Numbered from the stretch's first letter, positions 24,407 to 33,762 are shown. The stretch: DNA of 64,000 nucleotides from Yoonia maricola (GCF_002797915.1 NZ_PGTY01000001.1:1798001-1862000), one strand, 5' to 3'. Notes: generated from the sequence alone by a model not told the origin. Numbers and translations are program-made.

Positions 24407-25561
24407 ATGCACGATGTTTTCATCACTGGCGCGGCTCGTACGCCGATGGGCGGGTTTCAGGGTATCTTTGCAAGCGTGAGCGCACCTACTTTGGGTGGTG
24501 CGGCGATCAGGGCGGCCCTTGGCGGTGCTGGTTTGGAGACCGTCGATGAGGTGCTGATGGGATGTGTCTTGCCTGCCGGTCAGGGACAAGCCCCCGCGCG
24601 CCAGGCCGGGTTTCTGGCAGGGCTGGATGACAGCGTCCCTGCGACGACGCTCAACAAAATGTGCGGTTCAGGTATGAAAACCGCGATGATGGCGTTTGAT
24701 CAGGTTGCATTAGGTGGTACTGAAACGATTGTTGCGGGCGGCATGGAAAGCATGACGAACGCCCCTTACCTGATGCCCAAGATGCGTAATGGCGCACGGA
24801 TTGGCCATCAGACCGTTCAGGATAGCATGTTTCTTGATGGGTTAGAGGATGCCTATGACAAAGGCCGCCTGATGGGGACCTTTGCCGAGGATTGCGCCGA
24901 AAAATATCAGTTCACCCGTGACGCGCAGGATCAATACGCGATTGCATCGCTGTCCAATGCGCTGGATGCAGAGCGGTCGGGCGCCTTTGATGCCGAGATT
25001 ACCCCCGTCACCGTGCACGCCCGCACTGGCGAAGAGGTCATCACCCGCGATGAACAACCCGGCAAGGCGCGGCCAGAAAAGATACCAACGTTGCGGCCCG
25101 CCTTCCGTCCGGATGGGACAGTGACGGCGGCGAATGCCTCCAGCATCTCGGATGGGGCGGCGGCGCTGGTGTTGTCCGGCGATGCCAGCCACGCCCGCGC
25201 CCGGATTGTAGGCCATGCCAGCCATGCCCAAGCACCGGGCTGGTTTACCACGGCCCCCATCCCTGCCGCGCAAAAGCTTTTGGCCAAGGTCGGCTGGTCC
25301 GTCGATGACGTGGACCTGTGGGAAGTGAACGAGGCTTTTGCAGTTGTGCCGATGGCCTTCATGCAAGAGATGCATATCACCCGCGACAAGTTGAATGTGA
25401 ACGGTGGTGCCTGTGCGTTGGGTCATCCCATTGGGGCCTCTGGCACCCGGATCATCGTCACCTTGTTGAACGCACTTGAAACGCGCGGTTTGAAACGTGG
25501 CGTTGCCGCCATCTGCATTGGCGGTGGTGAAGGTACGGCCATCGCAATTGAGCGCGTTTAG
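24407..25561 (+). CDS. Acetyl-CoA C-acyltransferase (thiolase)
   Basis: A 384-residue thiolase that joins or cleaves acyl-CoA with acetyl-CoA. The nucleophile Cys86 is in LNKMCGSGMK, the second site has NEAFAVVPMAF and GGACALGHPIGASG, and the C-terminal active Cys is in CIGGGEGTA. The GGATGGAGGTTTCAGC leader has a good ribosome site. It heads a rightward set and is 12 bases from the next gene, a quinone oxidoreductase. Degradation of an acyl chain is likely, but biosynthetic use (as PhaA) is not excluded. Confidence 0.92.
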   Translation: MHDVFITGAARTPMGGFQGIFASVSAPTLGGAAIRAALGGAGLETVDEVLMGCVLPAGQGQAPARQAGFLAGLDDSVPATTLNKMCGSGMKTAMMAFDQVALGGTETIVAGGMESMTNAPYLMPKMRNGARIGHQTVQDSMFLDGLEDAYDKGRLMGTFAEDCAEKYQFTRDAQDQYAIASLSNALDAERSGAFDAEITPVTVHARTGEEVITRDEQPGKARPEKIPTLRPAFRPDGTVTAANASSISDGAAALVLSGDASHARARIVGHASHAQAPGWFTTAPIPAAQKLLAKVGWSVDDVDLWEVNEAFAVVPMAFMQEMHITRDKLNVNGGACALGHPIGASGTRIIVTLLNALETRGLKRGVAAICIGGGEGTAIAIERV

Positions 25562-25573
25562 GGGACAGCACAA

Positions 25574-26632
25574 ATGAAGCCAGAGACGATGCGCGGTGTG
25601 GCACTAACCGGCCATGGCGGACCAGAGTGTCTGGAGTGGCGAGAAGATTTACCTCGCCCTGCGCCAATGGCCGGAGAGGTGCTGATCCGCGTGGCCGCGG
25701 CGGGTGTCAATAACACCGATATCAACACGCGCGTGGGGTGGTATTCGAAAGGTGACAATGACGCGGGTGATGCCAGTTGGGCCGGCGCGCCGTTACGATT
25801 TCCACGCGTTCAGGGCATTGACGTCTGCGGGCATATCGTGGCCGTCGGCAGTGGGGCGGACCCAGCCCAGATAGGTGCGCGTGTGCTGGTAGAGCCGTGC
25901 CTGACCCATGCGCAGGGCCAAATGCTAGCGCGTCCGTGGTTTCTTGGGTCTGAATGCGATGGTGGTTTTGCAGAATACTGCACCGTTGCGGCCCGTCATG
26001 CCTATGCAATCAGTAGCCCTTTGAGTGATGTGGAACTGGCGTCCTTTCCATGCTCATATTCAACAGCGGAAAACATGCTGACACGGACCAATTTGCGCGA
26101 TGGCGAAACGGTTTTGATTACAGGCGCATCTGGCGGCGTTGGGTCAGCCGCTGTGCAATTGGCCAAGGCCCGCGGCGCGCAGGTGGCCGTGATCACCCGT
26201 GCAAGCAAGGCGCAGTCTTTGCGAGATCTGGGTGCCGATATCGTTGTGGATCGGGACGCTAATGATGTTCAGACGCTGGGTGCGGATAGCATTGATGTGG
26301 TGGTTGATCTGGTGGCAGGCGACATGTTCCCACGCTTGCTAAACGTGCTGCGCCCCAAAGGCCGCTATGCGGTTGCGGGTGCTGTGGGTGGACCGATGGT
26401 CAGCTTGGACGTGCGGACCCTTTATCTAAAAGATCTCAGCTTCTTTGGCTGCACCGCGCTGGAGCAAGAAGTATTTGGCAAACTGATCAAACGGATCGAG
26501 ACCGGCGCGATCAAGCCACTTGTCGGCGCGGTCTTTCCCCTCAAAGACATCAGTGCTGCCCAACGCGCCTTTGCGGAAAAGAACTATACCGGCAAGGTCG
26601 TATTGACGGTGGCGGATGATAAGAGGAACTAA
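25574..26632 (+). CDS. Zinc-type alcohol dehydrogenase/quinone oxidoreductase family protein
   Basis: A 352-residue NAD(P)H-dependent MDR-family enzyme. GroES-like domain with VQGIDVCGHIVAVGSG, then a Rossmann domain with VLITGASGGVGSAAVQLAKARG. The catalytic zinc ligands of true alcohol dehydrogenases are not obvious, so it is closer to quinone reductases or enoyl reductases. It starts 12 bases after the thiolase, and the next gene begins four bases after its stop. Confidence 0.85.
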   Translation: MKPETMRGVALTGHGGPECLEWREDLPRPAPMAGEVLIRVAAAGVNNTDINTRVGWYSKGDNDAGDASWAGAPLRFPRVQGIDVCGHIVAVGSGADPAQIGARVLVEPCLTHAQGQMLARPWFLGSECDGGFAEYCTVAARHAYAISSPLSDVELASFPCSYSTAENMLTRTNLRDGETVLITGASGGVGSAAVQLAKARGAQVAVITRASKAQSLRDLGADIVVDRDANDVQTLGADSIDVVVDLVAGDMFPRLLNVLRPKGRYAVAGAVGGPMVSLDVRTLYLKDLSFFGCTALEQEVFGKLIKRIETGAIKPLVGAVFPLKDISAAQRAFAEKNYTGKVVLTVADDKRN

Positions 26633-26636
26633 CCCC

Positions 26637-27089
26637 ATGCAGGTCAATTATGAAACGCTGCATCAGACAATTGCCGCACTGACGGAAGACGAAGATGATG
26701 AAGTGGCCCTTATGGCCACTGTCGCTTGTGAGGTGCACCACAGCGATGACCGCTTTGACTGGACGGGGTTCTATCGGGTGACGGCGCCCGAATTATTGAA
26801 AATCGGCCCATACCAGGGCGGGCACGGCTGTCTGGTGATCCCTTTTGACCGTGGGGTCTGCGGGGCAGCAGCCCGCACGGGCGCGGTGCAGCTTGTGCCG
26901 GATGTTGATGCGTTCCCTGGCCATATTGCTTGCGCCAGCAGCACCAGATCGGAATTGGTCTTGCCTGTATTCAACCGCACCGGTGCGCTGATCGGTGTCT
27001 TTGATATTGATAGCAATCAACCGGATATCTTTACCCAGACAGACGCATCGCAGATGCAAAAGATGCTTAAAATGGTCTTTGAAAAATAA
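26637..27089 (+). CDS. GAF-domain free methionine-(R)-sulfoxide reductase
   Basis: A 150-residue single GAF domain of the fRMsr family, which reduces free Met-(R)-sulfoxide with thioredoxin. Seen are FDWTGFYRVT, GVCGAAARTGAVQLVPDVDAFPG with one conserved Cys, then HIACASSTRSELVLPV with the second. The family's catalytic pair is therefore kept. ATG at 26637 follows AAGAGGAAC. It is four bases from the oxidoreductase stop, so co-transcribed. Confidence 0.88.
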   Translation: MQVNYETLHQTIAALTEDEDDEVALMATVACEVHHSDDRFDWTGFYRVTAPELLKIGPYQGGHGCLVIPFDRGVCGAAARTGAVQLVPDVDAFPGHIACASSTRSELVLPVFNRTGALIGVFDIDSNQPDIFTQTDASQMQKMLKMVFEK

Positions 27090-27168
27090 ACTTTTGGTGG
27101 CAGTGTCCAAAGGCTGCAAAGACAGCAAAAGATTTGCGAAATGACGGGGTCGTCCTATATGAAATACT

Positions 27169-27759
27169 ATGGAAAAAATTCACGGTGCGATCATGCCTGA
27201 CGATCGTATAACAGTCCCATCGCTTGGTGCTGATGTACGGGCAATTCGCAAGGCCCGCAAGATGACTTTGGTTGATCTGTCGGATGCGTTGGGTCGCTCC
27301 GTCGGCTGGTTAAGCCAGGTCGAGCGGGACATGTCATATCCATCCATTGCGGACCTTAACCGGATCGCCTCCATTTTGGATGTCTCTGTCTCCAGCTTTC
27401 TACAGGTCGGTGTCGCACCCGATGAAGCAGGGGTGGTCGTGCGCGCCCATGCCCGCAGGCCCATTGGCAGCCGCACAGCCGGTTTGACCGAGGCACTGCT
27501 GTCCCCTGATCTGACGGATGATTTTGAGGTGATCCATTCGACCTTCGCGCCGCATTCGCATTTGACAGAGCCACTGAGCCGCCCCACCCAAGAGGTCTGC
27601 TATATCGTGAGTGGTCAGTTTGAAGTTGCCTTGGATGGCACGCATTTTCTGCTGGAAGCGGGCGACAGCTTCCGCCTGCGTGGCGAGCAGTTTCAGTGGT
27701 GGAACCGGCACGACACCCCATGCGAGATTATTTGGGTGATCTCGCCTCCGATCTATTAG
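27169..27759 (+). CDS. XRE-family regulator with C-terminal cupin domain
   Basis: A protein of 196 residues (or 188 from the ATG at 27193; neither start has a strong ribosome site). The helix-turn-helix is IRKARKMTLVDLSDALGRSVGWLSQVERDMSYPSI, split as LVDLSDALG and VGWLSQVERD. The C-terminal cupin_2 barrel shows EVCYIVSGQFEVALDG and LEAGDSFRLRGEQFQWWNR, a likely small-ligand sensor. It sits 79 bases after the fRMsr gene and ahead of the GFA and demethylase genes, which it may control. Confidence 0.85.
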   Translation: MEKIHGAIMPDDRITVPSLGADVRAIRKARKMTLVDLSDALGRSVGWLSQVERDMSYPSIADLNRIASILDVSVSSFLQVGVAPDEAGVVVRAHARRPIGSRTAGLTEALLSPDLTDDFEVIHSTFAPHSHLTEPLSRPTQEVCYIVSGQFEVALDGTHFLLEAGDSFRLRGEQFQWWNRHDTPCEIIWVISPPIY

Positions 27760-27767
27760 GGGCGGGC

Positions 27768-28151
27768 GTGGCATTGCGCGGACGTTGCGAATGCGGCGCG
27801 GTGGCCTTTGAGATCGCCAATGCCCGCGACACTGTTACCTGCTGCCATTGCAGCCAATGTCGCCGCACGAGCGGGCACTACTGGGCGTCGACCCGCGCGG
27901 ATATAGCCGATGTAACCTTTACACGCGATGATGGGCTGAGCTGGTTTCAGTCATCGAAAGATGCGCGCCGTGGCTTTTGCAAAAATTGCGGTTCCAGCCT
28001 GTTTTATCAGCCGGTTGGCGCAAATCACCTGGGCATTGCCGCAGGTTCGCTTGACCTGCCCACGGGCATGACCGCTGGTAAGCATATCTTTACCGCCGAT
28101 GCTGGCGATTATTACACCATCCCGGATGATGCCCCGCACATCCCCGACTAG
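27768..28151 (+). CDS. GFA family (Mss4-like) zinc protein
   Basis: A 127-residue protein from the GTG at 27768, eight bases past the regulator's stop with GGGGCGGG in front; an ATG further upstream lies inside the regulator gene. Three Cys groups bind zinc: CECG, CCHCSQC and CKNCG. The family was named for glutathione-dependent formaldehyde activation in one founding member, though that role is disputed for many. Here it stands 14 bases ahead of an FAD/GcvT demethylase, which would release formaldehyde or load folate, so C1 handling is plausible. Confidence 0.85.
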   Translation: MALRGRCECGAVAFEIANARDTVTCCHCSQCRRTSGHYWASTRADIADVTFTRDDGLSWFQSSKDARRGFCKNCGSSLFYQPVGANHLGIAAGSLDLPTGMTAGKHIFTADAGDYYTIPDDAPHIPD

Positions 28152-28165
28152 AGAAGGCAAACATC

Positions 28166-30619
28166 ATGGCTGACTTTCCAACAACTGCGCGCGTTGTGAT
28201 TATTGGTGGCGGTGTCGTAGGGGTGTCCACCCTGTATCATCTGGCCAAGATGGGCTGGACCGATTGCGTGTTGCTGGAAAAGAACGAACTGACCGCAGGA
28301 TCAACATGGCATGCAGCGGGTAACTGCCCGAACTTTGCCCCGAACTGGGCCGTCATGAACATGCAGCGCTATTCGCTGGAGATGTATCGGTCGCTGGCGG
28401 ATGAAGTTGATTATCCGATGAATTATCATGTGACCGGTGCTTTGCGTCTAGGCCACACGAAAGAGCGTCGGCAGGAATTTGAGCGCGTTGCGGGACAGGC
28501 CAAAGGAATGGGCCTGCCGCTTGAGATGATCGGCATCGATGAGGTTAAGACCTACAACCCGTTTGTTGAGACACATGATTTGTCTGCCGTCCTGTGGGAC
28601 CCACTGGATGGTGATATCGACCCAGCGCAGCTGACCCAAGCGCTGGCCAAAGGTGCCCGTGATCTGGGTGCTCGGATCGAACGCTTCTGTCCTGCGACAG
28701 GTGTGACACAAAAAGACAGTGGTGATTGGATCGTCCATACCGAGAAGGGCGACATTACCTGCGAGAAGGTCGTGAACGCCGCAGGTTACTATGCGGCCCG
28801 CGTGGGTGAGTGGTTCAAGCCGTTTGGTGGCCGCGACGTGCCGTTGACGGTCATGTCTCACCAATACTTCCTGACCGAGGAAATTGACGAAATCAAAGCC
28901 TGGACCAAGGAAAACGGTAAAAAGACCCCGATGATCCGCGATGTGGACTCATCCTATTATCTGCGGCAGGATAAAAATGGTCTGAACCTTGGACCCTATG
29001 AGCGGAACTGTAAGGCACATTGGGTCACACCCGAAGATCCCATGCCGCATGACTTTAGTTTCCAGCTATACCCAGACGATCTGGATCGTCTGGAGTGGTA
29101 TATAGAGGACGCGATGGAGCGTGTGCCAGTCTTGGGCACTGGCGGCGTTGGTCGCAACATCAACGGTCCGATCCCTTATGCCCCCGATGGCTTGCCGATG
29201 ATCGGCCCAATGCCCGGCGTGAAAAATGCGTTCGAGGCGCATTCGTTCACCTTCGGCATCGTCCAAGGTGGTGGTGCAGGCAAGGTCATGGCCGAGTGGT
29301 TGGTCGAAGGCGAGACCGAGATGGATATGTGGTCTGTCGATCCACGTCGTTACACTGACTATGCGGATGACAATTACTGCCACGCCAAGGCCTTGGAGAC
29401 GTATGGCCATGAATACGGCATGCATTTCCCCCACAAAATGTGGCCTGCTGGACGCGATAAGAAGCTGTCTCCGGTGGATGCGAAGGTCCGTGAATTGGGT
29501 GGTCAGATGGGTGCCTATAATGGGTGGGAGCGTGCGAACTGGTTCGCCAAAGATGGTGACGATACGTCCACGGAAGCAACCGAGACTTGGGAACGTGAAG
29601 GCCCATGGCAAATCCGCGTGAAGGAAGAGTGCGAAGCTGTTCGCGACGGTGTTGGCGTTCTCGACCTGCCCGGCTTTTCCCGTTTCAATCTGACCGGTGA
29701 AGGTGCGGCGGAATTCCTGCGTGGCATGATCGCGGGCGCGCTGCCCAAGATCGGGCGGATGAACCTGGCCTACTTCCCAGACAGCCAAGGCCGTATCCTG
29801 ACGGAGATGTCGTTGATCCGCCATGCAGAGGATCATTTCACGCTGATCACCGCAGCTTCGGCCCAGTGGCATGACTATGACATTCTGGACAAGTATCTGC
29901 CTAAGGGTCTGACCCTGACGGATATCACACGGGACTTCTCGACCCTGATCGTGACAGGGCCGAAAGCGCGTGATCTGTTCACCGCGATGGGTACTGACGC
30001 TGACCTGACCTCGGGTTGGCTGACGCATCAATCTGCGACCGTGGCTGGCACCCCTTGCAAACTGGCCCGCGTCAGCTTTGCTGGTGAGCTGGGCTGGGAA
30101 ATCCACGCCCGTATGGACAAGATGCCTGCGCTTTATGACGCTGTGCTGGCCGCTGGTGCAACACCATTTGGCATGTTCGCGCTGAATGCACTGCGGATTG
30201 AGAAAGGCTATCGCGCCTGGAAGGGTGACCTGTCCACGGACTACACCCTTCTGGAAGGCGGGATGGAGCGGTTCATCAAATTCGACAAACCCCAGGATTT
30301 CCCCGGCAAGGCCGCGCTGCTGAGTGAAAAACAGCAGGGACGCAAGCAAGGCTTTGCCACGCTGACCATCGACAATCCCGGCCCGGCGGATGCGCCTTAC
30401 ATGTCGCCTATCTGGGTGGGTGATGAAAAGGTTGGCGAAACCACTTCGGGCGACTGGGGCTTCCGCGTGAACAAATCCATCGCTTTGGGCATGCTACGCT
30501 CTGACGTGAATACCCCCGGCGGCAAGGTCGAAGTTGAAATTTATGGTGAACGTTACACAGCGACAATCCAAGAGGATCAACCGCTTTGGGATCCGCAAAA
30601 CGAACGGATCCGCGCGTGA
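28166..30619 (+). CDS. FAD-dependent demethylase with GcvT domain (dimethylglycine/sarcosine dehydrogenase-like)
   Basis: An 817-residue two-part enzyme. The N-terminal DAO domain has the dinucleotide motif VVIIGGGVVGVSTLYHL and KNELTAGSTWHAAG, where the His is the usual site of covalent FAD. A linker (FAO_M) joins to a C-terminal aminomethyltransferase domain: GEGAAEFLRGMIAG, ARVSFAGELGWEIHA, MFALNALRIEKGYRAWKGDL. Such enzymes remove N-methyl groups from dimethylglycine, sarcosine or relatives and pass them to tetrahydrofolate. Exact substrate unknown. The GFA gene is just upstream. Confidence 0.9.
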   Translation: MADFPTTARVVIIGGGVVGVSTLYHLAKMGWTDCVLLEKNELTAGSTWHAAGNCPNFAPNWAVMNMQRYSLEMYRSLADEVDYPMNYHVTGALRLGHTKERRQEFERVAGQAKGMGLPLEMIGIDEVKTYNPFVETHDLSAVLWDPLDGDIDPAQLTQALAKGARDLGARIERFCPATGVTQKDSGDWIVHTEKGDITCEKVVNAAGYYAARVGEWFKPFGGRDVPLTVMSHQYFLTEEIDEIKAWTKENGKKTPMIRDVDSSYYLRQDKNGLNLGPYERNCKAHWVTPEDPMPHDFSFQLYPDDLDRLEWYIEDAMERVPVLGTGGVGRNINGPIPYAPDGLPMIGPMPGVKNAFEAHSFTFGIVQGGGAGKVMAEWLVEGETEMDMWSVDPRRYTDYADDNYCHAKALETYGHEYGMHFPHKMWPAGRDKKLSPVDAKVRELGGQMGAYNGWERANWFAKDGDDTSTEATETWEREGPWQIRVKEECEAVRDGVGVLDLPGFSRFNLTGEGAAEFLRGMIAGALPKIGRMNLAYFPDSQGRILTEMSLIRHAEDHFTLITAASAQWHDYDILDKYLPKGLTLTDITRDFSTLIVTGPKARDLFTAMGTDADLTSGWLTHQSATVAGTPCKLARVSFAGELGWEIHARMDKMPALYDAVLAAGATPFGMFALNALRIEKGYRAWKGDLSTDYTLLEGGMERFIKFDKPQDFPGKAALLSEKQQGRKQGFATLTIDNPGPADAPYMSPIWVGDEKVGETTSGDWGFRVNKSIALGMLRSDVNTPGGKVEVEIYGERYTATIQEDQPLWDPQNERIRA

Positions 30620-30781
30620 CGCTGATGGCGTCATTGAAGATGAAATATGTAGAGCGTCAGAGATGTTTGACCCGATTGGCTCAGTTTTCTGAGGCGGATC
30701 AACGGGCAAATCACGCAACACTGACCGAAACATCATGTATTTCTGACACACACCAAACCCTGAGTACGCTATAGGCTAAGG

Positions 30782-31150
30782 TCAACGACTGCTTACGGTG
30801 GCAAGACCGTTTTGCAGGGTGGCGAGCCTGTCCATTACAGCGCTTCGCTTCTCGTCAAGTTCCGCCCGAAGCCTATCGATATGCTCCAGCTTCTCTTTCA
30901 GTTTTTCTAGCCCGCCTTCGCACGGACCAGCACCCTCGTCCGACAGGCATGCGCTCATGGCGCGGATTTCGCGCGTAGAAAAGCCCGTCGCAATAAAGTC
31001 GCGGACGCGACCAGCGCGTCTGAGGTCAACTTCTGTGTAGCTGCGATAACCGTTAAGCGTGCGCCCCACATCCAGCAGTCCTTCGTTTTCATAGTGGCGC
31101 AACATGCGTTGTGTGATCCCTAGGCGCTCGGCAGCTTCTTTCGCTTGCAT
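30782..31150 (-). CDS. MerR-family transcriptional regulator
   Basis: A 122-residue regulator. The ATG at 31150 lies nine bases after GGAG; the ATG at 31159 directly touches that site and is less likely. The winged helix reads AKEAAERLGITQRMLRHYENEGLL and then GYRSYTEVDLRRAG; a coiled-coil dimer helix (LEKLKEKLEHIDRLRAELDEKRSAV) ends it. Two Cys (SACLSDEGAGPCEGG) could sense a metal or redox state. It follows the SDR gene by about 100 bases on the same strand, and the SDR promoter has MerR form, so the SDR is a likely target. Confidence 0.87.
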   Translation of the reverse strand: MQAKEAAERLGITQRMLRHYENEGLLDVGRTLNGYRSYTEVDLRRAGRVRDFIATGFSTREIRAMSACLSDEGAGPCEGGLEKLKEKLEHIDRLRAELDEKRSAVMDRLATLQNGLATVSSR

Positions 31151-31249
31151 CTCAATCATCTCCTACAAAGCCTGACGTACATGTTAGCGTTAAACGTGTT
31201 TATCAAGGAGAACCGGGTGGCGGATTTCAACCAGCCGGTTCCCGTCAGA

Positions 31250-32014
31250 TCATACGCGCAGTGACCAGCCACCATCGATGGTCAGGACTTGACCGGTCAG
31301 CCATTCGTTTTCAGCACTTCCGAGGCACAAAATCCAAGGCACGATATCGGCGGTCACACCCCGACGTCCCAACGGCACTTGTGCTGCTTCCTGTTCCTCA
31401 ATCTGGTCGGCCATTTCTTGAGGCAGACCCATCATTCCGGTCAATGCACCCGTCTTAACGGGTCCCGGTGCAATGGCGTTGACCCGAATGCCGTCGCCCG
31501 CTAGCTCTACCGCCCAGGATTTGTTCAGATGTTCCAAGGCGACTTTGGTCGCAGCATAATGCGACAGCATCGGTGCCGCATTACGTGACACAGCAGTCCC
31601 GATATTCACGATAGCCCCTTTGCTATCGCTCAATGCGGCACGGGCAGCCTTCACCAGAACGGAAGGAGCGACTATGTTCACGGCAGCCATATTTGCAATG
31701 ACATCCGGGTCATAGGACTCTACTGGGGCGAGTTGCCCGGCACCTGAATTGTTAACAACCAAATCAATACGCCCCCAACGAGACATGGCCGAGTCAACGA
31801 TCCGCTCACCACTCTTGGGGTCCGAGCTATCCATCTGCAAAGCTTCGATATTGTCACTCAAGGCGACAACTTCTGCCAGTTTTTCGGCATTGCGTCCCGT
31901 AATCAGGACATTTGCACCTCGTTCTGCCAGCGCGGTCGCCGTCGCTTGACCGATCCCGGAACTGCCACCTGTGACAATAGCTACTTTGCCTTGCCACACA
32001 TCATTATTTGTCAT
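31250..32014 (-). CDS. Short-chain dehydrogenase/reductase
   Basis: A 254-residue classical SDR. NAD(P) motif TGGSSGIG at the N terminus, NNSG, catalytic Tyr and Lys in SHYAATKVALEH, and the C-terminal end WLTGQVLTIDGG. The family covers oxidoreductions of many alcohols and ketones; the substrate is not readable. A MerR-type promoter 50-80 bases upstream and a MerR gene downstream suggest stress- or ligand-controlled expression. Confidence 0.9.
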   Translation of the reverse strand: MTNNDVWQGKVAIVTGGSSGIGQATATALAERGANVLITGRNAEKLAEVVALSDNIEALQMDSSDPKSGERIVDSAMSRWGRIDLVVNNSGAGQLAPVESYDPDVIANMAAVNIVAPSVLVKAARAALSDSKGAIVNIGTAVSRNAAPMLSHYAATKVALEHLNKSWAVELAGDGIRVNAIAPGPVKTGALTGMMGLPQEMADQIEEQEAAQVPLGRRGVTADIVPWILCLGSAENEWLTGQVLTIDGGWSLRV

Positions 32015-32063
32015 TTCGCTCAGTCTCCTATCTGCGAATCTTTCGATGTAGATAAGAACTGTT

Positions 32064-32094
32064 CCTAGAGCCCTGACACTAACGTCAGGGTCAA
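32064..32094 (-). promoter_or_regulatory. MerR-type promoter with 19-bp spacer ahead of the SDR gene
   Basis: Read leftward: -35 TTGACC (32094-32089), a 19-base spacer, then -10-like TCTAGG (32069-32064). Inside lies the inverted repeat CCCTGAC-GTTAGT-GTCAGGG (32090-32071). A stretched spacer with a dyad between -35 and -10 is the hallmark of MerR-activated promoters. The MerR gene at 30782 is the obvious candidate protein. Confidence 0.75.
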
Positions 32095-32284
32095 AGGCTT
32101 TTTTTGATTACGAACATTTCTTTTTGGAAGCCGTCCTTTGTGAAAGGCGCGGCATCCGGGTGTTTGGGCTCAAATAAGACGTTCAGCTTTCTTATTCAGA
32201 AAATCCACTCTTTCTATTTCTATCAATTCACTTGAGTGGCCCTTGGCAGTGCTAAGCCCTATGCGATTGCGCCCGCTAAGCTGT

Positions 32285-32854
32285 CTAGGCTCGCCCCGCT
32301 GTCGCTGACAACAGCAAGGGATCAACACCCAGCAGCTTGAGAGCTGCGGCCCATTTGCCGTCATTGTCCCCGCCAAACAGAATCTCATCATTGGGTGCGC
32401 AGGTCAGCCAGCCATTCTGGCCAATCTCATATTCCAACTGTCCCGGCCCCCACCCAGCATAGCCCAGCGCCATCATCGACACATCCGGGCCTTCACCCTT
32501 CGCGAGATCTTCGAGCACCTGCAAGGTTGCTGTCATGCGGTAGTCATCATCCACATCCAGCGTTCCGTTGTCAGACGCATAATCGTTCGAATGCAGCACA
32601 AATCCGCGCTGATGGTCCACAGGCCCGCCGTAATGCACGCGGACATCACGCACGCTGACGGATACCGGGATGTCCATCTGCTTGAGCAGTTTGGCGAAGG
32701 TCACTTTTGGCTGCGGCTTGTTCACGATGAGCCCCATGCCGCCCTCGTCAGAATGGGCGCACATATAGATCACCGTATTGGCAAAGCGCGGGTCCGACAT
32801 TTCGGGCATCGCGATTAACAACTTACCGACAAGGGTCGAATCTGAAACGGTCAT
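32285..32854 (-). CDS. YqgE/AlgH family protein
   Basis: A 189-residue protein from the ATG at 32854 (MTVSDSTLVGKLLIAMP); in-frame starts upstream at 32896 and 33043 would make it longer than usual. Family marks are FANTVIYMCAHSDEGGMGLIVNKPQ, YGGPVDHQRGFVLHS, and ALGYAGWGPGQLEYEI. The family is widely kept but its biochemical role is unsettled. It is divergent from the DsbD-N gene with about 100 bases between. Confidence 0.88.
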   Translation of the reverse strand: MTVSDSTLVGKLLIAMPEMSDPRFANTVIYMCAHSDEGGMGLIVNKPQPKVTFAKLLKQMDIPVSVSVRDVRVHYGGPVDHQRGFVLHSNDYASDNGTLDVDDDYRMTATLQVLEDLAKGEGPDVSMMALGYAGWGPGQLEYEIGQNGWLTCAPNDEILFGGDNDGKWAAALKLLGVDPLLLSATAGRA

Positions 32855-32958
32855 GGGCTCAGGATGGGAAAGCCCGCGCGGCGACGCAAGCACCATCATT
32901 GCAAAGCCTGTCGCAAACGTGACTTCCCATTGCAGCCTTGATGAATAAGTAAGGTGGC

Positions 32959-33762
32959 ATGCGCAAGAACATGCTGATCCCCCTCGCCTTGATGGCATTG
33001 CCAAGCTTTGCCGCGGCGCAATCTTATAGTGACAAGGCCGCATTTGAAATCCTGCCCGGCTGGCGTACTGCCGCAGGAGATCATATCTCTGCCATCAAAA
33101 TCACCCTCGCCCCCGGTTGGATCACCTATTGGCGCGCGCCTGGCGAAGCGGGTATTCCACCGCAGTTCAGCTTTGCCAGCAACAGCGGCATCACCAGCAT
33201 CACGCCCCATTGGCCTGTGCCGGACGTCTTTGAAGAAGCGGGCCTGAAATCCATCGGCTACTACGATAGTGTGATTTTCCCTCTTATCGTTGCTGCGGAT
33301 GGGGTGACAGGCGATATTCCCATCAGCGGTCATCTGACCGTTGGCGTGTGCGAAGAAATCTGCATTCCAGTCACATATACTTTCGATACCGTGTTGCCGC
33401 AAACCGGCGCGCAGGACGCAGCCATCACAGCTGCGCTTGCCGACGACCCGCTGACGCGGTCAGAGGCCAAGGTGGGCGATGTCATCTGCAAGATCGATCC
33501 GATCAGCGACGGTTTGCGCATGACAACCCAAATTGATGTGGCCGCATCCGGTGCGTCCGAATTCGTAGTCGTTGAACCGAGCGACCCGCGCATCTGGGTG
33601 TCGCAGGCGGATGTCATCCGTGATGGGGCCACGCTGCGTGCCACGGTTGAAATGGTTCACCCCAGCGGTCAGCCCTTTGCCTTTGATCGCTCTGGTGTGC
33701 GGATCACCGTGCTGGCCAATGATGGTCACGCGATTGACTTGCAAGGGTGCAGCGCAGGCTAA
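32959..33762 (+). CDS. DsbD N-terminal-like periplasmic thiol-disulfide protein
   Basis: A 267-residue secreted protein. Signal peptide MRKNMLIPLALMALPSFAAA, then the DsbD alpha domain (WITYWRAPGEAGIPPQFSF, VGVCEEICIPV with the conserved Cys pair). The transmembrane and thioredoxin parts of full DsbD are missing, as in many alphaproteobacterial homologues. It may feed electrons to a periplasmic substrate from a separate CcdA-type partner, not present here. An AAGGTGGC site precedes the ATG. The stop overlaps that of the convergent RND gene by four bases. Confidence 0.85.
   Translation: MRKNMLIPLALMALPSFAAAQSYSDKAAFEILPGWRTAAGDHISAIKITLAPGWITYWRAPGEAGIPPQFSFASNSGITSITPHWPVPDVFEEAGLKSIGYYDSVIFPLIVAADGVTGDIPISGHLTVGVCEEICIPVTYTFDTVLPQTGAQDAAITAALADDPLTRSEAKVGDVICKIDPISDGLRMTTQIDVAASGASEFVVVEPSDPRIWVSQADVIRDGATLRATVEMVHPSGQPFAFDRSGVRITVLANDGHAIDLQGCSAG

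Noticed and set aside
30617..30633. Hairpin TGACGC/GCGTCA at the end of the demethylase gene
   Set aside because: Only six base pairs with no T run; too weak to call a terminator.
32941..32960. Fourth copy of the GTAAGGTG palindrome ahead of the DsbD-N gene
   Set aside because: Only the left half GTAAGGTGGCATG is there; no complementary right arm follows, and AAGG serves as ribosome site.
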